Below are positions 17,001 to 26,041 of a stretch of 64,000 nt of DNA, one piece after another. The notes below the pieces were generated by a model. The model made no database searches. It was not told the origin of the DNA and saw only the letters and a program-made list of their open reading frames with translations. The stretch spans positions 6,218-70,217 of the forward strand of contig JAGKXD010000008.1 in assembly GCA_021151525.1 (NCBI GenBank). Direction: 5' to 3'. The stretch comes from Cellvibrionaceae bacterium (lineage in GTDB: Bacteria; Pseudomonadota; Gammaproteobacteria; Pseudomonadales; Cellvibrionaceae). Both the position numbers and the translations under genes were made by a program. Numbering within the stretch: the first letter of the stretch is position 1; every line of letters starts with the position of its first letter.

Positions 17001-18536
17001 ATGTTAAATAATCTCACTTTAAAAACAAAAATTTTAATCTTAAGTGCACTGGTTGCTTTTGGCTTGTTTTTCTTGGGATTGATTGCCTATGTGCAAATTC
17101 GCGAATACAACAGTATTGTGAGTGCAGATGCAAGACTCACTCAGCAGCGCTCTGAACTAGCGGCAGAGATACAGAAGGCATCAGTTGCCTTCAAATCGCA
17201 AGTTCAAGAATGGAAAAATATTTTGATTCGCGGCAATGACGATGAAAAGCTCGATAAACACATTAAAGGTTTCACTAAAGAGGAAGCCGATGTACAGGAG
17301 GATTTAGCCAAAGCAGTAGCCTTTCAAAAGGCGATGGGGCAATCAACCAAAGAGTTAGAGTTATTGCAAAAGGAGCATGCGACGCTGGGCAAAAATTATC
17401 GCGAAGCTTTGGTGAGTTTCAAATCAACTGACCCAGAATCAGGAAAAAAGGTAGATAAACTAGTTGCCGGTATGGATCGCGAAGCAACACGTCAAATGCT
17501 TGAGTTGGCTGCGGGTGTGACGGCTTCATTTGAAAAGTCTTTGGCCGAGTCTAGAGCAAAAATGGAGCAGCTCTATGATGATTCTGTTAAAAAATTAATT
17601 GCCATTAGCCTTGTGGCGTCACTATTTATTATTGGTGCCATGAGCCTGGTATTTTTAGATCTGTTCAAATTGCTAGGTGGCGAGCCAGCTTATACGGCGC
17701 AAGTGGTTGAGCAAGTTGCGAGTGGCAATCTAGCCATTGATATTGCACTTAAACCCAAAGACACCACATCTCTGTTGGCAGCTGTTGCACGCATGCGCGA
17801 ACAGCTTGCACAAATTATTACCGAAGTAAGTAGCTCGGCAGATGCGCTCTCCTCTGCGTCTGAAGAAGTGAACTCTACCGCACAATCATTGGCACAAGGC
17901 GCATCGGAACAGGCGGCGAGCGTAGAAGAAACTTCCGCTTCTATGGAAGAGATGTCTGCATCAATCGCACAAAATAATCAGAACGCTAGTATCACTGATG
18001 GTATGGCTCAAAAAGCTGCTCGTGATGCGGCTACCGGAGGACAAGCGGTTGCGATGACCGTTGATGCTATGCAAAAAATTGCAGATCGAATCAGTGTGAT
18101 TGATGACATCGCCTACCAAACTAATTTACTTGCATTAAATGCCGCCATTGAAGCTGGGCGCGCGGGTGAGCATGGTCGCGGATTTGCGGTGGTTGCATCT
18201 GAAGTGCGTAAGTTGGCGGAGCGAAGTCAAGTGGCTTCACAGGAAATTGGTGCGCTCGCTCGCGATACTGTGGTGCGTGCAGAGGAGGCAGGGAAACTTT
18301 TGGAAAATATGGTTCCTTCAATTCGTAAGACGGCTGATCTTGTGCAAGAAATTTCTGCTGCTTCCAGTGAGCAGGCAACAGGGGTTGGTCAAATTAATAC
18401 GGCTATTAGCCAAGTTAGCCAAACGATGCAACACAACGCAGCTGCATCAGAAGAGTTGAGCTCTACTGCAGAAGAAATGAGTGGCCAAGCTATACGTCTG
18501 CAGGAAGCTATGACGTATTTTAAGTTAAGAGCCTAA
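17001..18536 (+). CDS. methyl-accepting chemotaxis protein
   Basis: This 511-aa receptor follows the previous one by 29 bp. Helix 1 is at about 10-30. The periplasmic part (about 32-185) is an acidic/basic helical bundle unlike that of its neighbour, so the ligand probably differs. Helix 2 is at about 196-218, then HAMP and the signalling hairpin with the same Gly-variant tip. The protein ends soon after the methylation helices (Tyr-Phe-Lys-Leu-Arg-Ala), with no tail or tether. Confidence 0.93.
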   Translation: MLNNLTLKTKILILSALVAFGLFFLGLIAYVQIREYNSIVSADARLTQQRSELAAEIQKASVAFKSQVQEWKNILIRGNDDEKLDKHIKGFTKEEADVQEDLAKAVAFQKAMGQSTKELELLQKEHATLGKNYREALVSFKSTDPESGKKVDKLVAGMDREATRQMLELAAGVTASFEKSLAESRAKMEQLYDDSVKKLIAISLVASLFIIGAMSLVFLDLFKLLGGEPAYTAQVVEQVASGNLAIDIALKPKDTTSLLAAVARMREQLAQIITEVSSSADALSSASEEVNSTAQSLAQGASEQAASVEETSASMEEMSASIAQNNQNASITDGMAQKAARDAATGGQAVAMTVDAMQKIADRISVIDDIAYQTNLLALNAAIEAGRAGEHGRGFAVVASEVRKLAERSQVASQEIGALARDTVVRAEEAGKLLENMVPSIRKTADLVQEISAASSEQATGVGQINTAISQVSQTMQHNAAASEELSSTAEEMSGQAIRLQEAMTYFKLRA

Positions 18537-18682
18537 GTTTTTAGCGCTTGAGATTTAAGCCTTACAAAAAATTAATGTGTTCATCTTCGACAGAAACATC
18601 GTGCGTAAAAAGGCTTGTAGTAATGCAGATGGATAGCGACGATAAACATTTTGTTTGTTTTGATTAATGCGTGTTGTTAATT

Positions 18683-19498
18683 ATGTCAGCTGAACAAATT
18701 AATCATTTACCAACCGACAAAGAGTTCTACTCATTCCAGCAGCTTATTTTAAATAAGCTGGGCATTTTTCTTCCCTTGCAAAAAAAGGCATTGTTGACCA
18801 ATCGCCTCTGGAAGCGGCTGCGTGAGTGCGGGTTGAACTCCTATGAGGATTATTACAAATATATTGTCGATAAAAAAGGCGAGCATGAATTAGATTTGGC
18901 GCTCGAACTTATTACCACAAACGAAACCTACTTTTTTCGTGAGCAAAAGCATTTTGATTACCTTGAGCAGTCTATTTTTCCCTCTTGTAAACCAGGGAAA
19001 ACTTTTCGAGTGTGGAGTGCTGCTGCTTCAACGGGTGAAGAGCCGTACAGTATTGCCATGTTGCTGGACGATAAGTGCCCGGTGAATTGGGAACTTGAAT
19101 GTTCAGATGTTAATAACACCGTTATCGAGCAGGCACGTAAAGGCGTTTATCCCGATGCCCGTATTCGCAATATTCCACAGAATTATTTACATCGATTCTG
19201 TCGAAAGGGTATTGGCCCGCAGGAAGGTTATGTGCGCGTTAAACAGGAGCTGCGCGATAGAGTAAATTTTTTCACGTTGAATTTACATTACGATTTTCCC
19301 GACATAGGAAAATTTGATTTGGTGTTCCTCCGCAATGTTTTAATTTATTTTGAGAATGACACAAAAACAAAAGTGCTCGAACGAATTTCCAAGGTGTTAA
19401 ATCCAAACGGCATTTTGTTTGTAGGTCATTCAGAAAGCTTGCATGGCGTAACTCCCCGTTTCGTGCCTATTAAGCCAGCTATATACAAGCTTATTTGA
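18683..19498 (+). CDS. cheR: chemoreceptor glutamate methyltransferase
   Basis: This protein (271 aa from ATG 18683; a GTG at 18671 is possible) methylates receptor glutamates with S-adenosylmethionine. An N-terminal helical domain (Tyr-Ser-Phe-Gln-Gln-Leu-Ile) precedes the methyltransferase fold. Diagnostic segments are Thr-Thr-Asn-Glu-Thr-Tyr-Phe-Phe-Arg-Glu, the SAM-binding Val-Trp-Ser-Ala-Ala-Ala-Ser-Thr-Gly-Glu-Glu-Pro-Tyr-Ser, and Phe-Leu-Arg-Asn-Val-Leu-Ile-Tyr-Phe. There is no TPR tail. The gap of about 145 bp after the receptor gene is the largest in the operon and may hold an internal promoter. Confidence 0.95.
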   Translation: MSAEQINHLPTDKEFYSFQQLILNKLGIFLPLQKKALLTNRLWKRLRECGLNSYEDYYKYIVDKKGEHELDLALELITTNETYFFREQKHFDYLEQSIFPSCKPGKTFRVWSAAASTGEEPYSIAMLLDDKCPVNWELECSDVNNTVIEQARKGVYPDARIRNIPQNYLHRFCRKGIGPQEGYVRVKQELRDRVNFFTLNLHYDFPDIGKFDLVFLRNVLIYFENDTKTKVLERISKVLNPNGILFVGHSESLHGVTPRFVPIKPAIYKLI

Positions 19499-19509
19499 TT
19501 GAGCACGTT

Positions 19510-19992
19510 ATGACTAAGGATTTAATTCCGCAGACTATGAAGTTAAGTATCCACCCGGGTGAATGGTATTTTGGTAACGAATACGAAAGTCTTTATACCG
19601 TTTTAGGGTCTTGCGTTGCACTTAGTGTATGGCATCCTACACTGAAAATAGGCGGGCTTTGCCATTATCTGTTGCCGGTGCAGCCGGGGCATCTGCGTGA
19701 GCGTGGTGTTGAAGGTCGTTATGGCAAAACGGCTTTGGGCTTGTTGAAGTCTTCCATGTTGCGCTACGCGCCGCTCACAGATTATCAATTGGGTCTTTTT
19801 GGTGGTTGTGACAGTTTCCGTAATAATGTTTCGCATCACAGTATAGGTAAACAAAATATTTTATTTGCCCAGCATTGGCTGCGTGACGAGAATTTGCAGC
19901 TTACACAAATGGATGTTGGAGGGGCCATTTCGCGGTCTTTAACCATGGAAATATTAACGGGTACGATTAGCGTAAAACATTATCCGATTTAA
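19510..19992 (+). CDS. cheD: chemoreceptor glutamine deamidase
   Basis: This 160-aa CheD converts specific receptor glutamines to glutamates. The catalytic Cys is C35 in Leu-Gly-Ser-Cys-Val-Ala and the His is H52 in Gly-Gly-Leu-Cys-His-Tyr-Leu-Leu-Pro. A TTG start at 19495 overlapping the cheR stop is possible but the ATG at 19510 fits the family length better. No CheC is encoded nearby, so CheD probably acts only on receptors here. Confidence 0.92.
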   Translation: MTKDLIPQTMKLSIHPGEWYFGNEYESLYTVLGSCVALSVWHPTLKIGGLCHYLLPVQPGHLRERGVEGRYGKTALGLLKSSMLRYAPLTDYQLGLFGGCDSFRNNVSHHSIGKQNILFAQHWLRDENLQLTQMDVGGAISRSLTMEILTGTISVKHYPI

Positions 19993-20040
19993 ACTTAATG
20001 TAGCGTTGTAATAAAGAATTCTTAGTGAGAGTAGTACCTT

Positions 20041-21087
20041 ATGGCCATAAAAGTTTTAGTCGTCGATGACTCTGCCGTTGTGCGCCAAGTGCTACGGGAA
20101 GTTCTTGGTGAAGTATCTGATATTAACGTTTATGCGGCGGTATCTGATCCTATTTTTGCCATGCAAAAAATGCAACAAGAATGGCCAGACGTTATTGTTT
20201 TAGATATTGAAATGCCTCGAATGGATGGCCTTACCTTTTTACGACAAATTATGAGTGAGCGTCCCACCCCCGTTATTATTTGCTCGTCGCTTGCAGAAAA
20301 AGGCGCTGAGCTTTCATTGCAAGCATTGGCGGCTGGCGCTATAGATATTTTCACCAAGCCTCAGCTAGGCGTGAAAGATTTTTTGTTGGATGCGAAGCAA
20401 CAGTTATGGAATAGCGTGCGTGCTGCTGCATCTGCACGTCTCACTAAGCGGGCATCTGACGCGCCGCAAGTAAAAAAAGAAGCTGCTGTTAAACCAGCGC
20501 ATGTTGATTTGGTAAGCATGACCAGCACGACAGATAGAATTACCGTCATTGGAACTTCTACAGGCGGGACGCAAGCGCTGGAAACTATATTGATAAATTT
20601 ATCGCGCACATGTCCCGGAATTGCAGTGGTGCAACATATGCCAGAAAAATTTACGGCAGCTTTTGCAAAACGTTTGGATAGTGTGTGCGAAGTTGATGTA
20701 AAAGAAGCTGAAACCGGTGATCGTTTAATTCCTGGGCGAGTGCTTATTGCACCAGGCGGGCATCATCTGGAAATTCAACGTTCGGGTGCGCAATATGTTG
20801 CCAAAGTATTTCGTGGGCCAGCGGTAAATCGCCATTGTCCATCAGTTGATGTTCTATTTCGTTCAGCAGCGCGTGCTGCTGGGCGTAACGTAACGGGAAT
20901 AATTATGACGGGTATGGGGGATGACGGCGCACGCGGCTTGCTTGAGATGCGTCAGGCGGGCGCCAGAACCATAGCGCAGGATGAAGCATCCTGCATTGTA
21001 TTTGGCATGCCCAAAGAAGCGATCAACATGGGAGCGGCTAAGGAAATTTTATCGCTGACACAAATACCTGCAGTGCTGGAGGGTTAG
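20041..21087 (+). CDS. cheB: chemotaxis methylesterase/deamidase response regulator
   Basis: This 348-aa protein has an N-terminal receiver (D10, phospho-acceptor D55 in Val-Leu-Asp-Ile-Glu-Met-Pro), a linker of about 50 residues, and a C-terminal esterase. The esterase shows the catalytic Ser in Gly-Thr-Ser-Thr-Gly-Gly, His in Gln-His-Met-Pro-Glu and Asp in Gly-Met-Gly-Asp-Asp-Gly-Ala. CheA phosphorylation should activate it to demethylate receptors and reset the array. The stop codon directly abuts the ATG of the next gene. Confidence 0.96.
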   Translation: MAIKVLVVDDSAVVRQVLREVLGEVSDINVYAAVSDPIFAMQKMQQEWPDVIVLDIEMPRMDGLTFLRQIMSERPTPVIICSSLAEKGAELSLQALAAGAIDIFTKPQLGVKDFLLDAKQQLWNSVRAAASARLTKRASDAPQVKKEAAVKPAHVDLVSMTSTTDRITVIGTSTGGTQALETILINLSRTCPGIAVVQHMPEKFTAAFAKRLDSVCEVDVKEAETGDRLIPGRVLIAPGGHHLEIQRSGAQYVAKVFRGPAVNRHCPSVDVLFRSAARAAGRNVTGIIMTGMGDDGARGLLEMRQAGARTIAQDEASCIVFGMPKEAINMGAAKEILSLTQIPAVLEG

Positions 21088-22311
21088 ATGAAGACGGCGG
21101 TAAGCGAATTAAGTGTACTTGTTGCGGACGATAGTATTACGCAGCGTATGCATGCGCAAAATTTATGTGCGGAATTAGGTTTGCAAGATGTGCATGGTGC
21201 AACAGACGGACGCGACGCACTAAAAATTTTGTTGGCAAATAATGTTGATGTAGCACTCATTGATTTAGAAATGCCAATTATGGATGGCATAGAGCTGCTG
21301 CGAAGTATTGCACAAGAAAAATGTGCAAAGAGCGTTATTATTCTCAGCGCCAAAGATCCCATTTTAATTGCTAGCGTGGGAACTATGGCAGAAGCCGATG
21401 GTTTGCGTGTATTAGGCACATTTCAAAAACCTCTGCAGCGCGATCTATTAGAAACTAGCTTAATGCGATTTGTGCGCGATTTAAAAAGCAACCCTACAGC
21501 TGAACCTGTTGCGCCGAGCGAAGTGACTGTTATTGATTTTTGTAACGCCTTAGATGTTGGCGATATTACCTTGTCCTATCAACCCAAGCTAACAGTACAA
21601 GGGTTGATTTTGCGCGGTGTGGAAGCGCTCGCACGCTGGAAACATCCGCAAAAAGGTAGTATCTCCCCGAGTGTTTTTATTCCGCTGGCGGAGCGCCACG
21701 GGTTAATTGACACGCTCACGCGCGAGTTGTTGGAAAAAGCCTTTCAACAAAAACGTACGTGGCAACAAATGGGGTTGCGTTTTCATTTGGCATTTAATTT
21801 GTCACCACTTTCCTTGGCAGATGCAGGCCTGTCAGATTGGCTTTCTGAATTAGCTCAGCAATACTCAATACCGCCCGAAGAAATAACCTTAGAAGTTACC
21901 GAAAATGCATTGTTGGGGGAACTCGCTTGCGCAATTCGTACCTTGGCGCGTTTGCGTTTGAAAGGTTTCAATATCGCCATAGATGATTACGGCACTGGCT
22001 TCGCAAATGCACAACAGTTGTCGCGTGTGCCTGCAACTGAATTAAAAATTGATCGGTCATTGGTTCATCAAGTGTCCACTCGCCCACAGCAAAAAACCAT
22101 TTTGGCAAGTACGGTAGATTTAGCCAAAAATCTTAAACTGATTACAGTTGCTGAAGGGGTTGAAACCTTGGAAGACTATCAAGTCTTAGTTGAGTTGGGG
22201 GTTGATCAAGTACAAGGCTTTTATTTTGCTAAGCCATTGTATCCCGATGATTTGTTGGAGTGGATAAAAACGGGCTTATCGAAAATTCGGCGGCAAGTAA
22301 ATGGCGGCTGA
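21088..22311 (+). CDS. response regulator with EAL c-di-GMP phosphodiesterase output
   Basis: This 407-aa protein starts at the base after the cheB stop. Residues 1-125 are a receiver (D14/D15, phospho-acceptor D59). Residues about 145-400 are an EAL domain with all key segments: Glu-Ala-Leu in Val-Glu-Ala-Leu-Ala-Arg-Trp, Glu in Val-Thr-Glu-Asn, Asp-Asp-Tyr-Gly-Thr-Gly, the Lys in Leu-Lys-Ile-Asp, Glu-Gly-Val-Glu and Gln-Gly-Phe. It should hydrolyse c-di-GMP to pGpG. As the last gene of the che operon it is likely phosphorylated by this CheA, so chemotactic signalling could lower c-di-GMP. Confidence 0.93.
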   Translation: MKTAVSELSVLVADDSITQRMHAQNLCAELGLQDVHGATDGRDALKILLANNVDVALIDLEMPIMDGIELLRSIAQEKCAKSVIILSAKDPILIASVGTMAEADGLRVLGTFQKPLQRDLLETSLMRFVRDLKSNPTAEPVAPSEVTVIDFCNALDVGDITLSYQPKLTVQGLILRGVEALARWKHPQKGSISPSVFIPLAERHGLIDTLTRELLEKAFQQKRTWQQMGLRFHLAFNLSPLSLADAGLSDWLSELAQQYSIPPEEITLEVTENALLGELACAIRTLARLRLKGFNIAIDDYGTGFANAQQLSRVPATELKIDRSLVHQVSTRPQQKTILASTVDLAKNLKLITVAEGVETLEDYQVLVELGVDQVQGFYFAKPLYPDDLLEWIKTGLSKIRRQVNGG

Positions 22312-22606
22312 TTTATTAATCTATTGTCATATAGCCGCCTTACCATTTGGCTTTTTGACAAGACATGGCGCATTTCCCTAACAGGAGTGGTAGTATCGCC
22401 CGCTTGTGGATATGGTCATGAGCGAGCTGTGAGTTAGTTGTGTTGCTGATTTTTTACACTGCGTCGTTCTTCTCTTCAGGCGCTTGCTAAAGCGCCCATG
22501 TCCCCTAAGGTCGATTATGTCGATCAGTGTTGTTAGTGCTTTTTACTACGAAATTGCGCTAGCAAAGGAAATACACACTCCGGTAGCAATTACTCAGGTG
22601 ACAATC

Positions 22607-24418
22607 ATGCGCTATTTAAAACTCGCCACACTTATTTTTGCTGTGTGTGGTACAAGTATCAACTGCCTTGCTGACATCGCCATTCAAAACCCCGATTCAC
22701 GCAACGCCATTTTATTAGATGGACGTTGGGACACCATTGTTGATCCTTACGAAAATGGTTACTACAACCACCGCTATGAAGAATCTGACAAGGGCTATTT
22801 TAAAAATGCCAAGCCTGCGAATCCCAGTGATTTAGTCGAATACGATTTTGCACGTTCCCCCAAACTCAATGTGCCTGGTGATTGGAATACTCAGGACGAA
22901 AAATTATTTTTATACGAAGGCACCATTTGGTATCACCGCGACTTTGATATAGGTAAAAAATCCGATCAGAGCTATGCGCTTTATTTTGGCGCGGTAAATT
23001 ATCATTCAACCATATATTTAAACGGCAAAAAATTGGACTCTCATGAAGGGGGATTCACACCTTTCCAAATTGATATTTCAGATGAAGTGAGAGCGGGCAT
23101 CAACTCATTGGTTGTCAAAGTTGATAACCATCGCGAACGCGATCAAATTCCTACCGTCAATACGGATTGGTGGAATTATGGTGGCATCACACGCTCGGTA
23201 AAAGTACTGCAATACCCCAAAGCTCATATTCAAGATTACTTTGTACAGCTAAGCAAAACTGAAGAAAACATGCTTGAAGGTTGGATTAAGGTTGAAAACT
23301 TCAATAAAGATAATTTGGATATTCAGAAAGTAGATCTGCGTATTCCTGAATTAAATATTACCCAAAAAATATCAATCAATAAAAACGGCGAAGGCAAATT
23401 TGAAATTCCTGCCAAACCTATTTTGTGGAGCCCAGAACAACCCAAGTTGTATACGGTTGATTTGAGTTTTATGCAGGATGTTGTGCACGATAAGATTGGC
23501 TTCAGAACTATTCAGACGCAAGGCGAAAATATTCTATTGAATGGAAAATCTATTTTCTTGCGTGGCATTAGTATTCATGAAGAGTCGCCTTTGCATCCTG
23601 GACGCGCTTGGAGCGAGGAGGATGCGCGTATACTTCTAACCTGGGCAAAGGAACTGGGTTGTAATTTTGTGCGCTTGGCGCATTACCCTCACAACGAAGC
23701 GATGCTGCGTTTGGCAGATCAAATGGGTTTGTTGGTGTGGTCAGAAATTCCAGTGTATTGGACGGTGTTATTTAATAACCCAACTGTGTATGGAAAAGCG
23801 GAAAATCAATTAGAAGAAATGATATCCCGTGATAAAAACCGCGCTTCAATCGTGATGTGGTCTATGGCGAATGAAACTCCAAATTCACCATCGCGTTTAA
23901 AATTTATCAGTCAGCTTGCGCAAAAAGCGCGTGAACTTGACCCTACTCGTTTAATTACCGCCGCACTGGATACTCAAAGCGATGATAATGGCGCTAAGGT
24001 TATAGATGATCCCTTGTCTTCTATTGTCGATGTTATAGGTGTAAATAGTTATTGTGGTTGGTATGTGGCTACACCGGGTAGTTGCGCGAGTTTGAAATGG
24101 ATGTCGCGCTACCGCAAGCCCGTTATTATGAGCGAGTTTGGGGCCGATGCATTGCAAGGTTTGCATGGCGATAAAGCCCAGCGTTGGACCGAAGAATATC
24201 AAGCAGATGTATACGTTAATAATTTGCTGATGATCGATAAAATGACGTTCTTGCGCGGCATGTCGCCCTGGATATTAAAAGATTTTCGCTCACCGCGCCG
24301 CCCCTTGCCAGCAGTACAAGATTTCTGGAACCGCAAAGGTTTAATTTCAGATAAAGGCATTAAGAAAAAATCGTGGTATATCTTGCACGACTATTATGTG
24401 AAGAAAACTATCGATTAA
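22607..24418 (+). CDS. secreted glycoside hydrolase family 2 enzyme (beta-glucuronidase/beta-galactosidase-like)
   Basis: This protein has 603 aa from ATG 22607, which is preceded by AGGTGA. A signal peptide covers residues 1-22. The GH2 domain order is a jelly-roll sugar-binding domain (about 30-195, with Trp-Tyr-His-Arg-Asp-Phe), an Ig-like sandwich (about 200-300) and a TIM barrel (about 300-600). The acid/base is E423 in Met-Ala-Asn-Glu-Thr and the nucleophile is E510 in Met-Ser-Glu-Phe-Gly-Ala-Asp. The Leu-Arg-Gly-Ile-Ser...His-Glu segment at the barrel entry is also typical. Exact sugar specificity cannot be read from this. The 295-bp upstream gap contains only a short GC-rich hairpin at 22479-22496. 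Confidence 0.92.
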   Translation: MRYLKLATLIFAVCGTSINCLADIAIQNPDSRNAILLDGRWDTIVDPYENGYYNHRYEESDKGYFKNAKPANPSDLVEYDFARSPKLNVPGDWNTQDEKLFLYEGTIWYHRDFDIGKKSDQSYALYFGAVNYHSTIYLNGKKLDSHEGGFTPFQIDISDEVRAGINSLVVKVDNHRERDQIPTVNTDWWNYGGITRSVKVLQYPKAHIQDYFVQLSKTEENMLEGWIKVENFNKDNLDIQKVDLRIPELNITQKISINKNGEGKFEIPAKPILWSPEQPKLYTVDLSFMQDVVHDKIGFRTIQTQGENILLNGKSIFLRGISIHEESPLHPGRAWSEEDARILLTWAKELGCNFVRLAHYPHNEAMLRLADQMGLLVWSEIPVYWTVLFNNPTVYGKAENQLEEMISRDKNRASIVMWSMANETPNSPSRLKFISQLAQKARELDPTRLITAALDTQSDDNGAKVIDDPLSSIVDVIGVNSYCGWYVATPGSCASLKWMSRYRKPVIMSEFGADALQGLHGDKAQRWTEEYQADVYVNNLLMIDKMTFLRGMSPWILKDFRSPRRPLPAVQDFWNRKGLISDKGIKKKSWYILHDYYVKKTID

Positions 24419-24434
24419 AACTCAAACGACTAAA

Positions 24435-24456
24435 CCGCGCATTGCGCGGTTTTTTT
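24435..24456 (+). terminator. intrinsic terminator after the GH2 gene
   Basis: The stem CCGCGC/GCGCGG with a 3-nt loop is followed by seven T's. It is nearly identical to the ppc terminator at 8496. Confidence 0.9.
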
Positions 24457-24530
24457 AAATAGATGATGCATTAATTTGCTGTTTCAGTTTTATCGATCAT
24501 CTGGTGTTAGAGAAATCTTAGAGAGAGTTT

Positions 24531-25472
24531 ATGAATACGCATCTGATAAAAACACTCATAAAAATTTCAGCACTAACAATCTCTATGTCGGTTGCTGTTG
24601 CCATACAGGCGCAAGAAGTGGTGCTGGCTTTTACGGATACGCTCGCGCCGGCCACGAGTTTAGATGGCACTGCACGCAGCAAAATGCTGATTAGAAATAT
24701 GGCAAGAGCAGATGTAAACCAAGCTATGTTTTTAATTAAAGCCAAAGCAGTGAACGCCAATACTATTGATCGGCTTGATTTCTATGATGAAACAGGGCAG
24801 TTGTTGGTTAATGCGGGCTACAACATTTCCATGGTGCATCGCCAAAAAAGTTACGCCTACCCAATTGATATTATGAAAGCCAATGGCATTCTGGAATCCT
24901 ACCCTCATTACCATAAGCATGTGAGCATTCCCTATTTATATAGCTATAGCGATCCAGAAACCTTAAAACAATTACAGGGCTTTTTGGCTGAGCACGATTA
25001 TTTGCCAACTTATATCACCACGCGTGTGCACGATGAGTATATGAATCATTTGTATCAAGTACGCATTACCAGTGGCCGCACCGTCGATATACGTGCGTTG
25101 GAAAAAGCCTACGTGAATATGATCTTAAACGCAGTAACTCGCTACGATGCCAAAGCGCATATGATGCTTGGCTTCAGTCCGCGCCAAGTATTATTGCTTC
25201 ATGAAAATGATTTAGCGGCTTACTGCATTGTGAGTGTTATAGATGAGTTAAACAAAAAAGGCTTTAAGGTTGTTGCACCAGAAAAAGTATTTACGGACCC
25301 TGTTTTAAATCCTTTCTTTGTTTCAGGCTTTTCGGCAACCAGTTATATGCCTTATATCACCGGCTTGCCGGAAGAAAAAGCTATATGGTATGAAGTGGCT
25401 AACTCAAAAGATAAAGAAGATGTTCATGCTTATTTGCATGAACAGGGGTTGGATGGATTGCTTCCGCAATAA
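24531..25472 (+). CDS. secreted polysaccharide-deacetylase-like protein with degraded metal site
   Basis: This 313-aa protein has a signal peptide ending near Ile-Gln-Ala-Gln (about residue 27). Its overall plan follows NodB-type polysaccharide deacetylases: an opening strand Val-Leu-Ala-Phe-Thr-Asp, an Asn-Ala-Gly-Tyr segment, a Pro-Tyr-Leu strand, and a closing Leu-Leu-Leu-His-Glu-Asn-Asp-Leu-Ala-Ala followed by a Lys-Gly-Phe-Lys-Val-Val helix. The catalytic residues are changed: the usual Asp-Asp pair is Thr-Asp, and the two-histidine metal motif is reduced to Asn-Ile-Ser-Met-Val-His. It is therefore probably a binding protein or an altered enzyme. It lies downstream of the GH2 gene but behind a terminator, so has its own promoter. 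Confidence 0.6.
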   Translation: MNTHLIKTLIKISALTISMSVAVAIQAQEVVLAFTDTLAPATSLDGTARSKMLIRNMARADVNQAMFLIKAKAVNANTIDRLDFYDETGQLLVNAGYNISMVHRQKSYAYPIDIMKANGILESYPHYHKHVSIPYLYSYSDPETLKQLQGFLAEHDYLPTYITTRVHDEYMNHLYQVRITSGRTVDIRALEKAYVNMILNAVTRYDAKAHMMLGFSPRQVLLLHENDLAAYCIVSVIDELNKKGFKVVAPEKVFTDPVLNPFFVSGFSATSYMPYITGLPEEKAIWYEVANSKDKEDVHAYLHEQGLDGLLPQ

Positions 25473-25516
25473 ATTTCAATCGTATTCATATCATAGATTT
25501 GTTAGAGATTTCGCTC

Positions 25517-25963
25517 ATGCATAGTGTTCAGTTACAGGAAAAAATAATCACCGGCTTAAGTGCAAGAACAAATAATCAAAACGAACAAAGCCCAGCAACG
25601 GGAAAAATTGGCCCCTTAGTTCAACAGTTTGATCAAGATGTTGTGGTTAATTATCGCGAAGGCGCCCGAGTATATAGTGTTTACTACAATTACGAATCGG
25701 ATGTTACTGGAGATTATTCAGTATTAGTCGGTGCTGATAGAGTAGCGTCTGCCAGTGTTGAGTTGGATAGCGTAATTATTCAAGCGGGCAAGTATTTGGT
25801 CTTTTCGGGTAGTGGTCAGGTTCCTCAAGTGGTTTTTGAAACTTGGGAAAAAGTATGGAATTATTTTTCTGCTGAAAACTGCCCACACTCTAGAGCCTAT
25901 ACAACGGATTTTGAATTTTATAAGAGTCAGAGCGATATCGAAATTCATATCGCCATAGAATAA
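25517..25963 (+). CDS. GyrI-like small-molecule-binding domain protein
   Basis: This 148-aa protein starts at ATG 25517; a TTG at 25499 is less likely. The sequence matches the stand-alone effector-binding (GyrI/AraC-E, integron-associated Cass2-like) pattern: Tyr-Glu-Ser-Asp, Gly-Asp-Tyr-Ser-Val-Leu-Val-Gly, Ala-Gly-Lys-Tyr-Leu-Val-Phe, Trp-Glu-Lys-Val-Trp-Asn-Tyr-Phe, and a final Asp-Phe-Glu-Phe-Tyr with Glu-Ile-His-Ile-Ala-Ile. It has no DNA-binding domain. Such proteins bind or sequester cationic small molecules; the ligand here is unknown. Confidence 0.75.
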   Translation: MHSVQLQEKIITGLSARTNNQNEQSPATGKIGPLVQQFDQDVVVNYREGARVYSVYYNYESDVTGDYSVLVGADRVASASVELDSVIIQAGKYLVFSGSGQVPQVVFETWEKVWNYFSAENCPHSRAYTTDFEFYKSQSDIEIHIAIE

Positions 25964-25983
25964 TACCTGTGCTTATCTCTCAT

Positions 25984-26016
25984 AAAAAACCTCTGCTTTA
26001 TCGGCAGAGGTTTTTT
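25984..26016. terminator. bidirectional intrinsic terminator
   Basis: The stem CCTCTGC/GCAGAGG (25990-26010) is flanked by six A's and six T's. It ends both the GyrI-like gene (+) and the convergent ABC transporter operon (-). Confidence 0.9.
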
Positions 26017-26041
26017 ACATCCCAGCAAAAATATGAGTTAA

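Noticed and set aside
18582..18597. 16-bp sequence shared (15/16) with 30033-30048, both upstream of genes
   Set aside because: Matches of this size with one mismatch are expected by chance many times in 64 kb.
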